Shown here: one piece after another, positions 1-6,456 of the stretch
Layout of the letters: each line of letters starts with the position of its first letter
Position numbering within the stretch: the first letter of the stretch is position 1
Origin: a virus
DNA length: 26,950 nt
IMG/VR virus record: IMGVR_UViG_3300000116_000127
Location: 2,492 to 29,441 of that record
Strand: one strand, 5' to 3'
Notes under the pieces: model-generated
Database searches by the model: none
What the model saw: only the letters and a program-made list of their open reading frames with translations
What the model was told of the DNA's origin: nothing
Made by a program: the position numbers and the translations under genes

Positions 1-605
1 TTATACCCATATCCACCACCATTATATGTTAATCTAAATGTAACATCTTCTTCAATGAAATCATTTACAAGTGTGTAATTAGTTTGAATGTTAGAAACAT
101 CTGCTAACTTAGTCCAACTGCCTGATGTAGTTTTATATTCTAATAACAAATTAGATGGTAATTTGGTAGCAATTGCTTTCCACTTTAATTCAAAAGTCCC
201 ATCAATATAAATCTCATCAGGTTGAGAAAATGTTGCAGAACTTCCTAATACTGTGAATGTTGCATCACTAACGTCAGTCGGTAAAACGCTGAATGTACCA
301 GAGTTTCTATCACCTGAGTGAATACCCAATCTAACGTTTGTGTATAGTTGATCAGCAGTCCAAGTTATAATTCTGTTGTTAGGTTGAGTTTCACCCCAAC
401 CAAATGTATTGGTAATTGTATGCCAATTACCTCCTTCTCCAACAGATACATAATAATCTGTAGGTGTATCGTGCTCAACAACTTCTACGTTAATTGGAAC
501 ACCATAATATACTTCTTCTAAAATTGCAGATTCGTTCACGAACGTCTGATCTGCATAAACGTTAATTCCTAAGATTAACAGAAATAAGAAAATAAATTTT
601 TTCAT
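1..605 (-). CDS. Secreted beta-rich protein, N-terminal part (runs off the window)
   Basis: The frame is open from the ATG at 605 to the window edge, about 201 codons, so only the N terminus is present. It begins with a clear signal peptide: MKK, a hydrophobic core (FIFLFLLILGINV), then a likely signal peptidase cut after VYA before DQT. The rest is rich in Thr, Trp, Gly and alternating hydrophobics. It looks like one or two Ig- or fibronectin III-like beta domains (for example TFELKWKAI near residues 139-147, then LLLEYKTTSGSW). The start is fixed by an AGGAGAT ribosome site at 615-621, nine bases upstream. A phage protein with an export signal could be a cell-surface or envelope-active factor, or a virion decoration. 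No specific function is recognised. The signal peptide is seen directly; the Ig-like fold is inferred. Confidence 0.75.
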   Translation of the reverse strand, partial: MKKFIFLFLLILGINVYADQTFVNESAILEEVYYGVPINVEVVEHDTPTDYYVSVGEGGNWHTITNTFGWGETQPNNRIITWTADQLYTNVRLGIHSGDRNSGTFSVLPTDVSDATFTVLGSSATFSQPDEIYIDGTFELKWKAIATKLPSNLLLEYKTTSGSWTKLADVSNIQTNYTLVNDFIEEDVTFRLTYNGGGYGY

Positions 606-636
606 AAATCAAAAATCTCCTATTATTTAAAAATAT

Positions 637-1635
637 TTAACAAACTAAACTTCTATATACTTCTATTGGTACATCAGGTGTAAATCCACCTTCAACTCCT
701 TTAACTAAAACTGATATTGCATCGTGTGAATGTAAAGATTCTAAATGTGAACATATAATTTTAAAATCTTTCACATTGCTAATGTTAATTAGTCCACTAT
801 GTATTAATCTTGCAGCATCTTCAACAAATTTCAAATTTGCTCCATTTAACTCAGCAAATGCTTGTTCATCTTCTCTCTTAACCATTACCTGAGTTTCTGT
901 TTGTAATGCATCTGCTATTATATCTCTAACATCTTCAATCCATAACATATCTTCAAACTCAACACTAACTCTTGCTTTAGATCTTTGTGAGTGAGATACA
1001 ACTGCCTTATTACGTTCTTCTAATGCTTGCATTGCTAATTCAAAAGAACAAGGACAAGCACTTGAATATACAAAATCAAAGTGTAAATACTTTTTAATTG
1101 TATCATCTTCTAAATGATGTGCTTCTAAAGAAACATTGTAGTATTGATATCCTTCTAAACCACTTCTTAATGATTGCTGTATTATTGGAAATGAGAAGTT
1201 CAGTATAATTCTTGCATCAAAACTACCTAACTTAGACCTATATGATTGTAATAAATCTTCTAATAATTGTATTGAGAATGATTTATCTTTATACTCATAA
1301 AAAGTCCTTATTATTCTTGACATATTAATCCCTTTCTTTTCTGCTTCTAAACTAACAGTTCCAGTAACAGAAGTTTCAAGAGTAATGTATCCACCATCTT
1401 TCTTCATATAATTAATTGGTAATTTAAAATTATGAATACCAACCTGATGAATTTTTGTATGTGAACCTTGTATATTAGATGAAGGACCATTTTGCAGATC
1501 GTGCATTGTCGATATATAATTATCATCAATTAAAAATTCATCATCATATGTTCTATCTAATTTATTTGATAATGAATTAGGATTGTCTTTATAAGGTATA
1601 ACATCATCCCCTAACCATTCATACGTATTTTCCAT
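637..1635 (-). CDS. folE2: GTP cyclohydrolase IB (FolE2 type)
   Basis: Family members convert GTP to 7,8-dihydroneopterin triphosphate, the first step towards preQ0 and queuosine-type 7-deazaguanines. At 332 residues it is somewhat longer than many bacterial FolE2 proteins and near the archaeal MptA size. Seen in the sequence: VGIHNFKLPI around 65-74, a strand ending in GINMSR at 102-107, the SSACPCS metal-site motif at 191-197, SHSQRS at 214-219, and a C-terminal CSHLESLHSHDA segment from 295. These are hallmarks of the FolE2/MptA T-fold family, not of FolE type I. It follows the DpdA-like gene directly; its AGGATAA ribosome site overlaps that gene's stop, suggesting coupled translation. With QueD and DpdA in the same operon, a role in DNA modification is more likely than folate synthesis. 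The family call is firm; the DNA-modification role is inferred from neighbours. Confidence 0.9.
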   Translation of the reverse strand: MENTYEWLGDDVIPYKDNPNSLSNKLDRTYDDEFLIDDNYISTMHDLQNGPSSNIQGSHTKIHQVGIHNFKLPINYMKKDGGYITLETSVTGTVSLEAEKKGINMSRIIRTFYEYKDKSFSIQLLEDLLQSYRSKLGSFDARIILNFSFPIIQQSLRSGLEGYQYYNVSLEAHHLEDDTIKKYLHFDFVYSSACPCSFELAMQALEERNKAVVSHSQRSKARVSVEFEDMLWIEDVRDIIADALQTETQVMVKREDEQAFAELNGANLKFVEDAARLIHSGLINISNVKDFKIICSHLESLHSHDAISVLVKGVEGGFTPDVPIEVYRSLVC

Positions 1636-1638
1636 ATT

Positions 1639-2481
1639 TTATCCTAAAATTGTTTGTTCTATAAAATTAATATTATGCATTATACAATCTTCCATCTCTT
1701 GGTTGTTATTATATTTTATGTCAAAATCAACTGGTAAATCAATTTTACCATTAATTAATCCAGTTGCTGTATCATCAAATTTAACCCCATTGATACCGTG
1801 CCATATTGCAGATGATGTATCAAAACTATCTATTATTCCAATTGCTCTTTGAATTATAAACTCTCTTATAGACGAAGCACCTAAATAATGAAATTGTAAA
1901 TCATCTCTCAAATTATCCAATAACTTCGTATTATTCTTAATATAATTAGAAGCAAATATTCTGTTAAATGATATATCTGAAGTTCCAGTTTTTTCTTGAA
2001 ATGCATTAGGAATACCCAATATGGACATACCAATCATCTTAACATCAGGATTTTCTATCATAAGAAATAATGATGTTAAAAATCCTGTAACATCTCCATA
2101 CTTACTTTGTGGTACACCCATTACCTTAACATCACTTAATTCTGAATTCTTCAGTACATCAATAAATGAAATCAAAGATTCGTAAGTCTTTTTCCAATCT
2201 TCTTTTGGATAATCAGGTGCTACAATATAATCTGGAATTAATCCACTTTTAACTACTTTTTCTATAAGTGCGTTTGTATCTATGCCTGCTCCTAATTCAA
2301 AAGCACTATTATCCATAATGATAGTATCACCTTTTTCTTTCTTCTTCTTATAAAAAGAAACATATCTATCATCTTCCAGTAAATGTGCTAAACATAAATG
2401 TCTTGTTGCACTATCAGGTATCCAGTTAAGATAACTAATAGGAGCAATATAACATCCTTCTATTTTTTTTAAGTTAGCCAT
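1639..2481 (-). CDS. dpdA: DpdA-like DNA 7-deazaguanine transglycosylase (TGT superfamily)
   Basis: Phage DpdA proteins are paralogs of tRNA-guanine transglycosylase (TGT) that exchange guanine in DNA for a 7-deazaguanine such as preQ0. The 280 residues show a TGT-like series of motifs in order: MDNSAFELG at 56-64 (equivalent to DSGGFQ, with D57), YIVAPDYP at 85-92, MGVPQSKYGD at 121-130 (substrate loop), MIGMSILG at 149-156, HYLGASS at 198-204 and IDSFDTSSA at 217-225 (D218/D221, equivalent to the nucleophile region). The C-terminal zinc cysteines of bacterial TGT are absent, as in many short phage members. It sits between a P-loop kinase and FolE2, in one operon with QueD. The match is by motif order rather than close identity. 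A different TGT-fold base exchanger is possible. Confidence 0.72.
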   Translation of the reverse strand: MANLKKIEGCYIAPISYLNWIPDSATRHLCLAHLLEDDRYVSFYKKKKEKGDTIIMDNSAFELGAGIDTNALIEKVVKSGLIPDYIVAPDYPKEDWKKTYESLISFIDVLKNSELSDVKVMGVPQSKYGDVTGFLTSLFLMIENPDVKMIGMSILGIPNAFQEKTGTSDISFNRIFASNYIKNNTKLLDNLRDDLQFHYLGASSIREFIIQRAIGIIDSFDTSSAIWHGINGVKFDDTATGLINGKIDLPVDFDIKYNNNQEMEDCIMHNINFIEQTILG

Positions 2482-2490
2482 TAATAAATC

Positions 2491-3081
2491 CTAAATTTTT
2501 TCATAAAAATTAATTTCCAATGTGTCATTAAAAACTGTATAATATTGATAATCATATTGTACAATTTTCTTATATTTACTTTCTAAATTATGTATATGTT
2601 GTATTAATTCACCTAATCCAATAAAATTATCTTTAACATCTCTAAATATTAAATGTTTAGTTATTTCTACGTCAGACAAGTTTTCCTTATTTCTTGATAT
2701 CCCATAAAATTTAACTCTCAAATCAAGAGTTACGTTAAGTAAAATAATACCTATATCATCATATTTTTTCATCAATTCATCTAATATTTTACTCTCTCTA
2801 ATGCCAGTAAGTACAAATGTCAATCCTTCCTCATCATTCTCTTCAACTATCTTATTGAACTCTTGTACTATTTCTTCCCATAACTCTACACTTGAATGTT
2901 CATATATATTAACATTATCTAATTCACTTTCATTCTTTATCTCTACATTTCTTTTGATAATTTTCTTTACCAAATCAGATGCTTTCACAATATATTTGTC
3001 ATCAATATCTAACATCCTTTCAGCATAATAATCCTTACCACTGCAAGCCTTTCCTATTACAACCATTACTTTTTTATTCAT
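2491..3081 (-). CDS. P-loop (deoxy)nucleoside monophosphate kinase-like protein
   Basis: The 196-residue protein starts with a strand and a Walker A loop, GKACSGKD at 10-17. In this loop Asp takes the place of the usual Ser/Thr after Lys, a variant seen in phage dNMP kinases and related small kinases. A TFVLTGIRES segment around 88-97 fits the second strand and substrate region. RVKFYGISRNKENLSD near 122-137 resembles the Arg-rich lid of nucleoside kinases. The gene lies between a T-fold-like gene and the DpdA-like gene, with a promoter-like element upstream (3117-3145). A role in making or recycling a nucleotide for replication or modification is plausible. The substrate cannot be read from the sequence, and it could also be a small AAA-type NTPase. 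Confidence 0.6.
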   Translation of the reverse strand: MNKKVMVVIGKACSGKDYYAERMLDIDDKYIVKASDLVKKIIKRNVEIKNESELDNVNIYEHSSVELWEEIVQEFNKIVEENDEEGLTFVLTGIRESKILDELMKKYDDIGIILLNVTLDLRVKFYGISRNKENLSDVEITKHLIFRDVKDNFIGLGELIQHIHNLESKYKKIVQYDYQYYTVFNDTLEINFYEKI

Positions 3082-3116
3082 ATAAATTTTCCATTAATGT
3101 CAATAATTAATATACA

Positions 3117-3145
3117 AACTTACCAAAAAAAACAATACAATCCAA
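3117..3145 (-). promoter_or_regulatory. Putative promoter before the kinase gene
   Basis: On the minus strand CTGTTGGAT (-35-like TTGGAT at 3140-3145) is followed after 17 bases, including T8, by TAAGTT (3117-3122). A GTATATT lies eight bases further on (3109-3115). The CTGTTG, T-tract and GTATATT blocks recur before queD and gp32, but here GTATATT is at a longer distance, so which -10 is used is unclear. It occupies the 82-base gap 3082-3163. Confidence 0.4.
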
Positions 3146-3163
3146 CAGTTGATGAAAATATTT

Positions 3164-3529
3164 TTATAAAATATCATATTCAACTCCACCACCATCAATA
3201 TTGTCTTCATAGAAATATACACTATGTATTACATACCCTTTATGTATCAAATATCTTCCCAATTCTTCTGAAATCATCTCACAAGAACGTTCTCCAAAAT
3301 TATGAATTTTAGTTATTTCATCAATAGGAAATTTCTCATTAATGAATTCATTAATTTCATTCTTCAATGTAAAAAATTCCACATCTCTATCACTGTGTTT
3401 CACCTCTACTTTAACTTCATAGAAAAACTTATGTCTATGATCATATGCTAAATAACCTACATTTTTTGGAGCATTCTTCCATCTGTGAGTTCCATCAGTA
3501 TTATCTCTAACTATCACATATTTTTTCAT
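3164..3529 (-). CDS. Small T-fold-like (QueD-related?) protein
   Basis: This is a 121-residue protein of a type recurrent in phages that I cannot name with certainty. Seen in the sequence: an HRH at 31-33 followed by a long strand (FFYEVKVEVKHSDRDVEF), then FFTLKNEI at 52-59, then GERSCEMISEEL at 79-90, and a terminal strand ending in a glycine-rich GGGVEY. This order resembles the QueD/6-pyruvoyltetrahydropterin synthase fold: HGH strand, DF..LK, TxE helix, last strand. However, the catalytic Cys and the first zinc His are not evident. Its ATG overlaps the stop of the dUTPase-like gene (TAATG), so the two are translationally coupled, and it sits inside the deazaguanine operon. It could be a non-catalytic T-fold partner or a different pterin-binding enzyme. 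Confidence 0.45.
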   Translation of the reverse strand: MKKYVIVRDNTDGTHRWKNAPKNVGYLAYDHRHKFFYEVKVEVKHSDRDVEFFTLKNEINEFINEKFPIDEITKIHNFGERSCEMISEELGRYLIHKGYVIHSVYFYEDNIDGGGVEYDIL

Positions 3530-4101
3530 TATTTCTTATCCTTATTACCTTGATATTGACCATTATATACATTGCTTACTGCATATGTCTCATCACATAC
3601 TATTTGTGCTACTCTTGCATTCTCCCCAATTACAATGTCTTGATATATAAACATCATAGCACCCATATTATCCACTTCAAATCCAGGATCATACACACTT
3701 GACATTATAATATTACCAGTTCGTAATATTGAACTTCTTTGCACAATCTTTGCACTAACATTGTTAGGTAATTTACATCCCTCATTGAAAGTCACACTAT
3801 ATACACCTTGTGGTAGTATATAACCATAAATTGAATTTTCTTTTGATATATCAACGTGGAAATCTTCCATATATAGAGAAACATCTTTCAACTCAACTTC
3901 TCTCATCTTCCCTTCGTTAGTTTCGTTGTTATATAAACCTTCATATATTGCAGTTTTATTACCTACATAACCAACAACACCTTCAGCAGTTACATTTCTA
4001 ATAGATTTGACAGTTAAATCAATACCCACTTGCTGAATATTCTTTTCATTGGCATTAATAACAATACCATCTTGATATAATCTTTTTCCAGTCAATACCA
4101 T
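3529..4101 (-). CDS. dUTPase / dCTP deaminase superfamily protein
   Basis: Members of this trimeric family hydrolyse dUTP or deaminate dCTP, keeping uracil out of DNA and feeding dTTP synthesis. The 190-residue protein shows the family motifs in order: QVGIDLTV near 24-31, PQGVYSVTF around 97-105, QRSSILRTG at 121-129 (the RSS phosphate motif), YDPGFE near 137-142, ARVAQIV around 162-168 (the RIAQ motif), and a C-terminal YNGQYQGN. After DPGF the sequence runs VDNMGAMMF, without the Glu expected in canonical dCTP deaminase (LTLEL), which favours a dUTPase activity. An AGGAG site precedes the ATG, which directly follows the queD stop. An ATTTATA element (4119-4126) lies inside the end of queD. 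Confidence 0.75.
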   Translation of the reverse strand: MVLTGKRLYQDGIVINANEKNIQQVGIDLTVKSIRNVTAEGVVGYVGNKTAIYEGLYNNETNEGKMREVELKDVSLYMEDFHVDISKENSIYGYILPQGVYSVTFNEGCKLPNNVSAKIVQRSSILRTGNIIMSSVYDPGFEVDNMGAMMFIYQDIVIGENARVAQIVCDETYAVSNVYNGQYQGNKDKK

Positions 4102-4575
4102 TTAATTCTCCTCAGGAATATAAATACCACTATTTTTTTCGTGTTCAAATACTTCTATCTTTGCAATCTTAACTCTTCCATTAGTATCTTCCAATACGAA
4201 AGGATTGAGTTTATCATATAAAAATTTTGCAAGTTGCTCAATACCTACTTGAGGTAATATTCTTAATCTTAATGCATCTCTACTATCCAATAAGTTCATT
4301 AAGTTTAACTCAGGATCATCCTCAGCAATTAAAACTGTATGATCTAATAACCATTTTAACCACTCATCAGGTCTCTTCCCATCAATAGTCTTGTCTGTTC
4401 TTTTCAATCTTCCAAAATCAAATACCCAATTCTTTTCATCCATTTCACCTTCATACCATACCTTGAAATAAACAGAATATCCGTGTAAAAATTTACAAGC
4501 AGTTCCTTCTGCTCTCCATTGTCTAAAGCATACAGAATATCCATCATAGACTTTAGTCGATAAAAACTTTCCCAT
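4102..4575 (-). CDS. queD: QueD-type 6-carboxy-tetrahydropterin synthase, phage variant
   Basis: QueD turns dihydroneopterin triphosphate, the FolE/FolE2 product, into 6-carboxytetrahydropterin on the way to preQ0. The 157-residue protein has the family layout: CFRQWRAEGTACKFLHGYS at 16-34, with the catalytic-type Cys27 four residues before His31; VFDFGRLK at 51-58; LLDHTVL around 76-82; GIEQLAKFLYDKL near 111-123 (helix equivalent to PTSE); and IEVFEHEKNSGIY near the end. In canonical QueD the zinc is held by three His, one before the Cys and two in HGH. Here the first is Trp/Gln (FRQW) and the third is Tyr (HGY). As I recall, this FRQW/HGY form occurs in other phages and some bacteria, so it is probably a known subfamily. 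A good promoter (4609-4637) makes it first of an operon that ends with folE2. Confidence 0.85.
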   Translation of the reverse strand: MGKFLSTKVYDGYSVCFRQWRAEGTACKFLHGYSVYFKVWYEGEMDEKNWVFDFGRLKRTDKTIDGKRPDEWLKWLLDHTVLIAEDDPELNLMNLLDSRDALRLRILPQVGIEQLAKFLYDKLNPFVLEDTNGRVKIAKIEVFEHEKNSGIYIPEEN

Positions 4576-4608
4576 AAAAACTCCAATATTAATAAATTTT
4601 AAAAATGT

Positions 4609-4637
4609 AATATACTAAAAAAAACTCAGATATGCAA
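4609..4637 (-). promoter_or_regulatory. Sigma70-like promoter of the queD-folE2 operon
   Basis: On the minus strand TTGCAT (4632-4637) and TATATT (4609-4614) are separated by exactly 17 bases containing a T8 run. The extended blocks CTGTTGCATAT and GTATATT are identical to those before gp32 (15978-16006), with the same spacing. It lies in the gap between an unknown gene and queD, about 34 bases before the queD ATG, whose ribosome site is TTGGAG. Confidence 0.65.
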
Positions 4638-4641
4638 CAGA

Positions 4642-5031
4642 TCATTTAATCTTTTCAAATTGTAGGTCTATTTCATAAATGAAAGGTTCTTGCTTTTTAG
4701 TTACAATTTCACTCATACCAAATCCTATTATTATACAATTGGCATATGTGGTTGTAAATTCATTGTTTTCAAATGTAACATCAGAAAATATATTATCGTA
4801 TAGTCCATTTGATATATCAGATATGTAATTAGTATTTTCTATATCATATAATTTTATTCTTATTTTTCTTGAAAATTTATCTAACAAATGAAATGAATAA
4901 TATGCTCTTTGTGGAATGTCAGATAGCCATTTAATTTCCCATTTTCTAATCTGTTTGAGTTGATGAACATTATTCATCATATTCATTGCCATCTGCTGTC
5001 TTTTAAGCAATTCTAAAATATCTTGCCCCAT
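4642..5031 (-). CDS. Hypothetical protein
   Basis: This 129-residue protein is not recognised. The ATG at 5031 is chosen because a perfect AGGAGG lies five bases upstream (5036-5041). The longer in-frame reading from 5076 runs through a terminator hairpin and is rejected. The N terminus (MGQDILELLKRQQMAMNMMNN) is helical and Met/Gln-rich. The rest alternates polar and hydrophobic residues with aromatic strands (WEIKWLSDIPQRAYYSF, then IRIKLYDIEN) and ends in IYEIDLQF. There is no signal peptide, membrane segment or Cys cluster. The mixed alpha/beta pattern would suit a small structural or tail protein, but it stands between the HNH endonuclease terminator and the queD operon, which gives no functional clue. 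Confidence 0.6.
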   Translation of the reverse strand: MGQDILELLKRQQMAMNMMNNVHQLKQIRKWEIKWLSDIPQRAYYSFHLLDKFSRKIRIKLYDIENTNYISDISNGLYDNIFSDVTFENNEFTTTYANCIIIGFGMSEIVTKKQEPFIYEIDLQFEKIK

Positions 5032-5043
5032 ATAACCTCCTTT

Positions 5044-5074
5044 AAAAAAATGCCACATTTTATGGTAATGTGGC
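5044..5074 (-). terminator. Rho-independent terminator after the HNH gene
   Basis: On the minus strand GCCACATT (5067-5074) pairs perfectly with AATGTGGC (5052-5059) across a 7-base loop, followed by A and T7 (5044-5051). It lies 15 bases beyond the HNH endonuclease stop and should end the nrdJ-endonuclease transcript. The T-tract runs almost straight into the AGGAGG of the next gene. Confidence 0.8.
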
Positions 5075-5089
5075 AAACCTTAAATTACA

Positions 5090-5110
5090 TTAATATATCT
5101 CACATTGTCC
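5090..5110 (-). repeat. Direct repeat copy 2: nrdJ tail sequence at the end of the HNH gene
   Basis: It matches 5773-5793 at 18 of 21 positions. All three differences are synonymous or a stop-codon swap (TAA for TAG, GAG for GAA, TGT for TGC), so both copies encode GQCEIY-stop. Confidence 0.7.
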
Positions 5111-5701
5111 GCTATGCTCACTTACCATCTTGCACATCTTAATAAAATAACTTTGATCGAACGTATGTTTCATTTGATTTATATCCTTATGTACTAATTG
5201 TATGTTATCAGCAGTATATCCTTTAGATGAATCAATTCTATCGAGTGAAATGTCATATTTTTTCGTGTAGTTACCATTTTCAGTCCATCTCCCTTCACCT
5301 TGGAACGATAAATCTATACCAGTAAGTGCACATTTTTTATCTTGTTCTATCCACTTGTTATAAACATCTTCGATAGTCAAGTCACCTTCATACTTAGTCC
5401 CTATTTCATTACTTTTGCGTCTAAATTTGCCAAACCAACTTGCTGGAATTTCTTTATATCCTTTCCAACTACCATTTTTTTTGCCACTTCCCATTCTTAT
5501 TCCACATTCTTTGCATCTCGAAGACTTTCCATTTATCAATGTATATGCAGATACTTTACATTCTACGTTACATCTTCCACATATGCATTTTACTTTAGCC
5601 TCGTGTTCAATGAAAATCTCAGGTGACGTAACTGTCCAATCTCCAAATACGTCACCTTCTTTAAATCGATTTTCGTATTTCGACTTATTCTTTTTACCCA
5701 T
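5090..5701 (-). CDS. HNH homing endonuclease (free-standing), with an NrdJ-like C-terminal tail
   Basis: This is a 203-residue putative homing endonuclease that would cut a target near nrdJ. Residues 1-30 contain a GDVFGDWTV segment typical of phage HNH proteins. Cys39, 41, 44, 48, 63 and 66 form a probable zinc-binding unit (CxxC pairs at 41/44 and 63/66). GSWKGYKEIPASWF at 77-90 precedes the nuclease core: KWIEQDKKCALTG at 116-128, SLDRIDSSKGY at 152-162, and NIQLVHKDIN at 166-175, a DRID-type HNH. The ATG at 5701 with GGAG upstream is preferred over an in-frame TTG at 5716. The last six residues, GQCEIY, equal the last six of the reductase ORF upstream, and the DNA there is a diverged duplicate. 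A 10-bp inverted repeat covers its ribosome site, and a terminator follows. Confidence 0.85.
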   Translation of the reverse strand: MGKKNKSKYENRFKEGDVFGDWTVTSPEIFIEHEAKVKCICGRCNVECKVSAYTLINGKSSRCKECGIRMGSGKKNGSWKGYKEIPASWFGKFRRKSNEIGTKYEGDLTIEDVYNKWIEQDKKCALTGIDLSFQGEGRWTENGNYTKKYDISLDRIDSSKGYTADNIQLVHKDINQMKHTFDQSYFIKMCKMVSEHSGQCEIY

Positions 5702-5727
5702 ATATATAATCTCCAATTTATATATAT
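5700..5727 (-). promoter_or_regulatory. RBS-occluding hairpin of the HNH gene
   Basis: Arms 5718-5727 and 5700-5709 form a perfect 10-bp, all-A/T inverted repeat around an 8-base loop. The loop holds the GGAG ribosome site, and the distal arm ends inside the ATG (5699-5701). Low GC makes it weak, and A/T repeats arise easily by chance here. It gains weight because both other endonuclease genes have comparable structures. Confidence 0.5.
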
Positions 5728-5772
5728 AAGTACATTATAAATCAAAATTCCATACGGTGGTAATTCCATATG

Positions 5773-5793
5773 CTAATATATTTCGCATTGTCC
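5773..5793 (-). repeat. Direct repeat copy 1: end of nrdJ
   Basis: This is the genuine 3' end of the reductase gene (GQCEIY-stop). Its diverged copy is at 5090-5110. Confidence 0.7.
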
Positions 5794-6456
5794 ACCCTGA
5801 CAGGCCAATTCTCCTGCAAGATTAGTTTCATCTTCTTCTTCAACGATTTGGGATAAATCTATAGTGTGTAAGCGTTTGGATAATTCTTCATATTCTTCTT
5901 TTGTAATGTCTTCAAAAGGTTGCTGAGTATAGCTACCTCCATCGAAAGGTAATACACTTATTCCATTATAAAAATCTCTATTAGCCCACATCCAAGCACC
6001 AACCATCTCCCATTCATCTTCTTTTATAGATACAGTTGCTGAAATATTATTTGTATTTTGGCCATCTCTATGTCCTGGTTTTATCCAATTTACAAATACA
6101 TTCTTAATTCTTGCAAGCATTTGAGTTACTTCTTCAGTTCTCAAAATTGCTCCATCAGGTGCTTTTTGTGGAATAGATATTACAGCAGTATCGTGAGGTC
6201 TAAAGAATTCATCTTCTATAATCTCAGGATGATTTTCTACTAAGTATTTGTAAATTGATTCATTTTTCATCACTCTGATTCTTCTAATATAATAATCATT
6301 ATGCCAAGAATGAATACCTGAAGAACATCCCATTACGATAGATGCAGTATTATGAACTACAGTCTTATTTTTCAGTTGATATGAGTGTGTATTTTCCACT
6401 TCTAAGTCAACTGTAAATTGTTTATTTTCATTCTTTACGATTTTTGATATTTTCAT
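5773..6456 (-). CDS. nrdJ: Class II ribonucleotide reductase, C-terminal piece with split-intein C half
   Basis: This 227-residue ORF is the last third of NrdJ fused behind a split-intein C half. Residues 1-36 are the Int-C, ending in TVVHN: penultimate His, terminal Asn. The C-extein starts with Thr37 (TASIVMGCSSGIHSW), the direct continuation of the KPSG that ends the N piece. The joined KPSG|TAS is a well-known reductase motif. YYIRRIRVMKNESIYKYL near 54-71 and the Asn/Thr-rich NTNNISATVSI belong to the catalytic barrel. The C terminus carries Cys219 and Cys224 (CQGGQC), the swinging redox pair expected in class II enzymes. Its ATG touches the stop of the endonuclease gene (TAAATG) and has a GAGG site. 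It is inactive alone and requires trans-splicing with the product of 7673-9781. Confidence 0.9.
   Translation of the reverse strand: MKISKIVKNENKQFTVDLEVENTHSYQLKNKTVVHNTASIVMGCSSGIHSWHNDYYIRRIRVMKNESIYKYLVENHPEIIEDEFFRPHDTAVISIPQKAPDGAILRTEEVTQMLARIKNVFVNWIKPGHRDGQNTNNISATVSIKEDEWEMVGAWMWANRDFYNGISVLPFDGGSYTQQPFEDITKEEYEELSKRLHTIDLSQIVEEEDETNLAGELACQGGQCEIY
6349..6456 (-). other. Split intein C half (NrdJ, KPSG|T site)
   Basis: It encodes the first 36 residues of the ORF. Block F-like FTVDLEVENTHSYQL and block G TVVHN are followed by Thr as the +1 nucleophile. The length is typical of split-intein C halves. Confidence 0.88.

Noticed and set aside
3097-3312. Plus-strand ORF of 71 codons spanning the 3082-3163 gap
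   Set aside because: It overlaps the T-fold-like gene antisense, and the gap is better explained by a leftward promoter.
4404-4586. Alternate-frame minus ORF over the start of queD
   Set aside because: It is a shadow of the well-supported QueD reading frame.
4615-4637. T8 run before queD as a terminator of the preceding gene
   Set aside because: No stem precedes the T-tract. The same T-tract recurs at fixed spacing inside the gp32 promoter, so it is promoter spacer.
5032-5076. Longer N terminus for the 4642-5031 gene
   Set aside because: It would be translated through a terminator hairpin; the ATG at 5031 has a perfect AGGAGG site.
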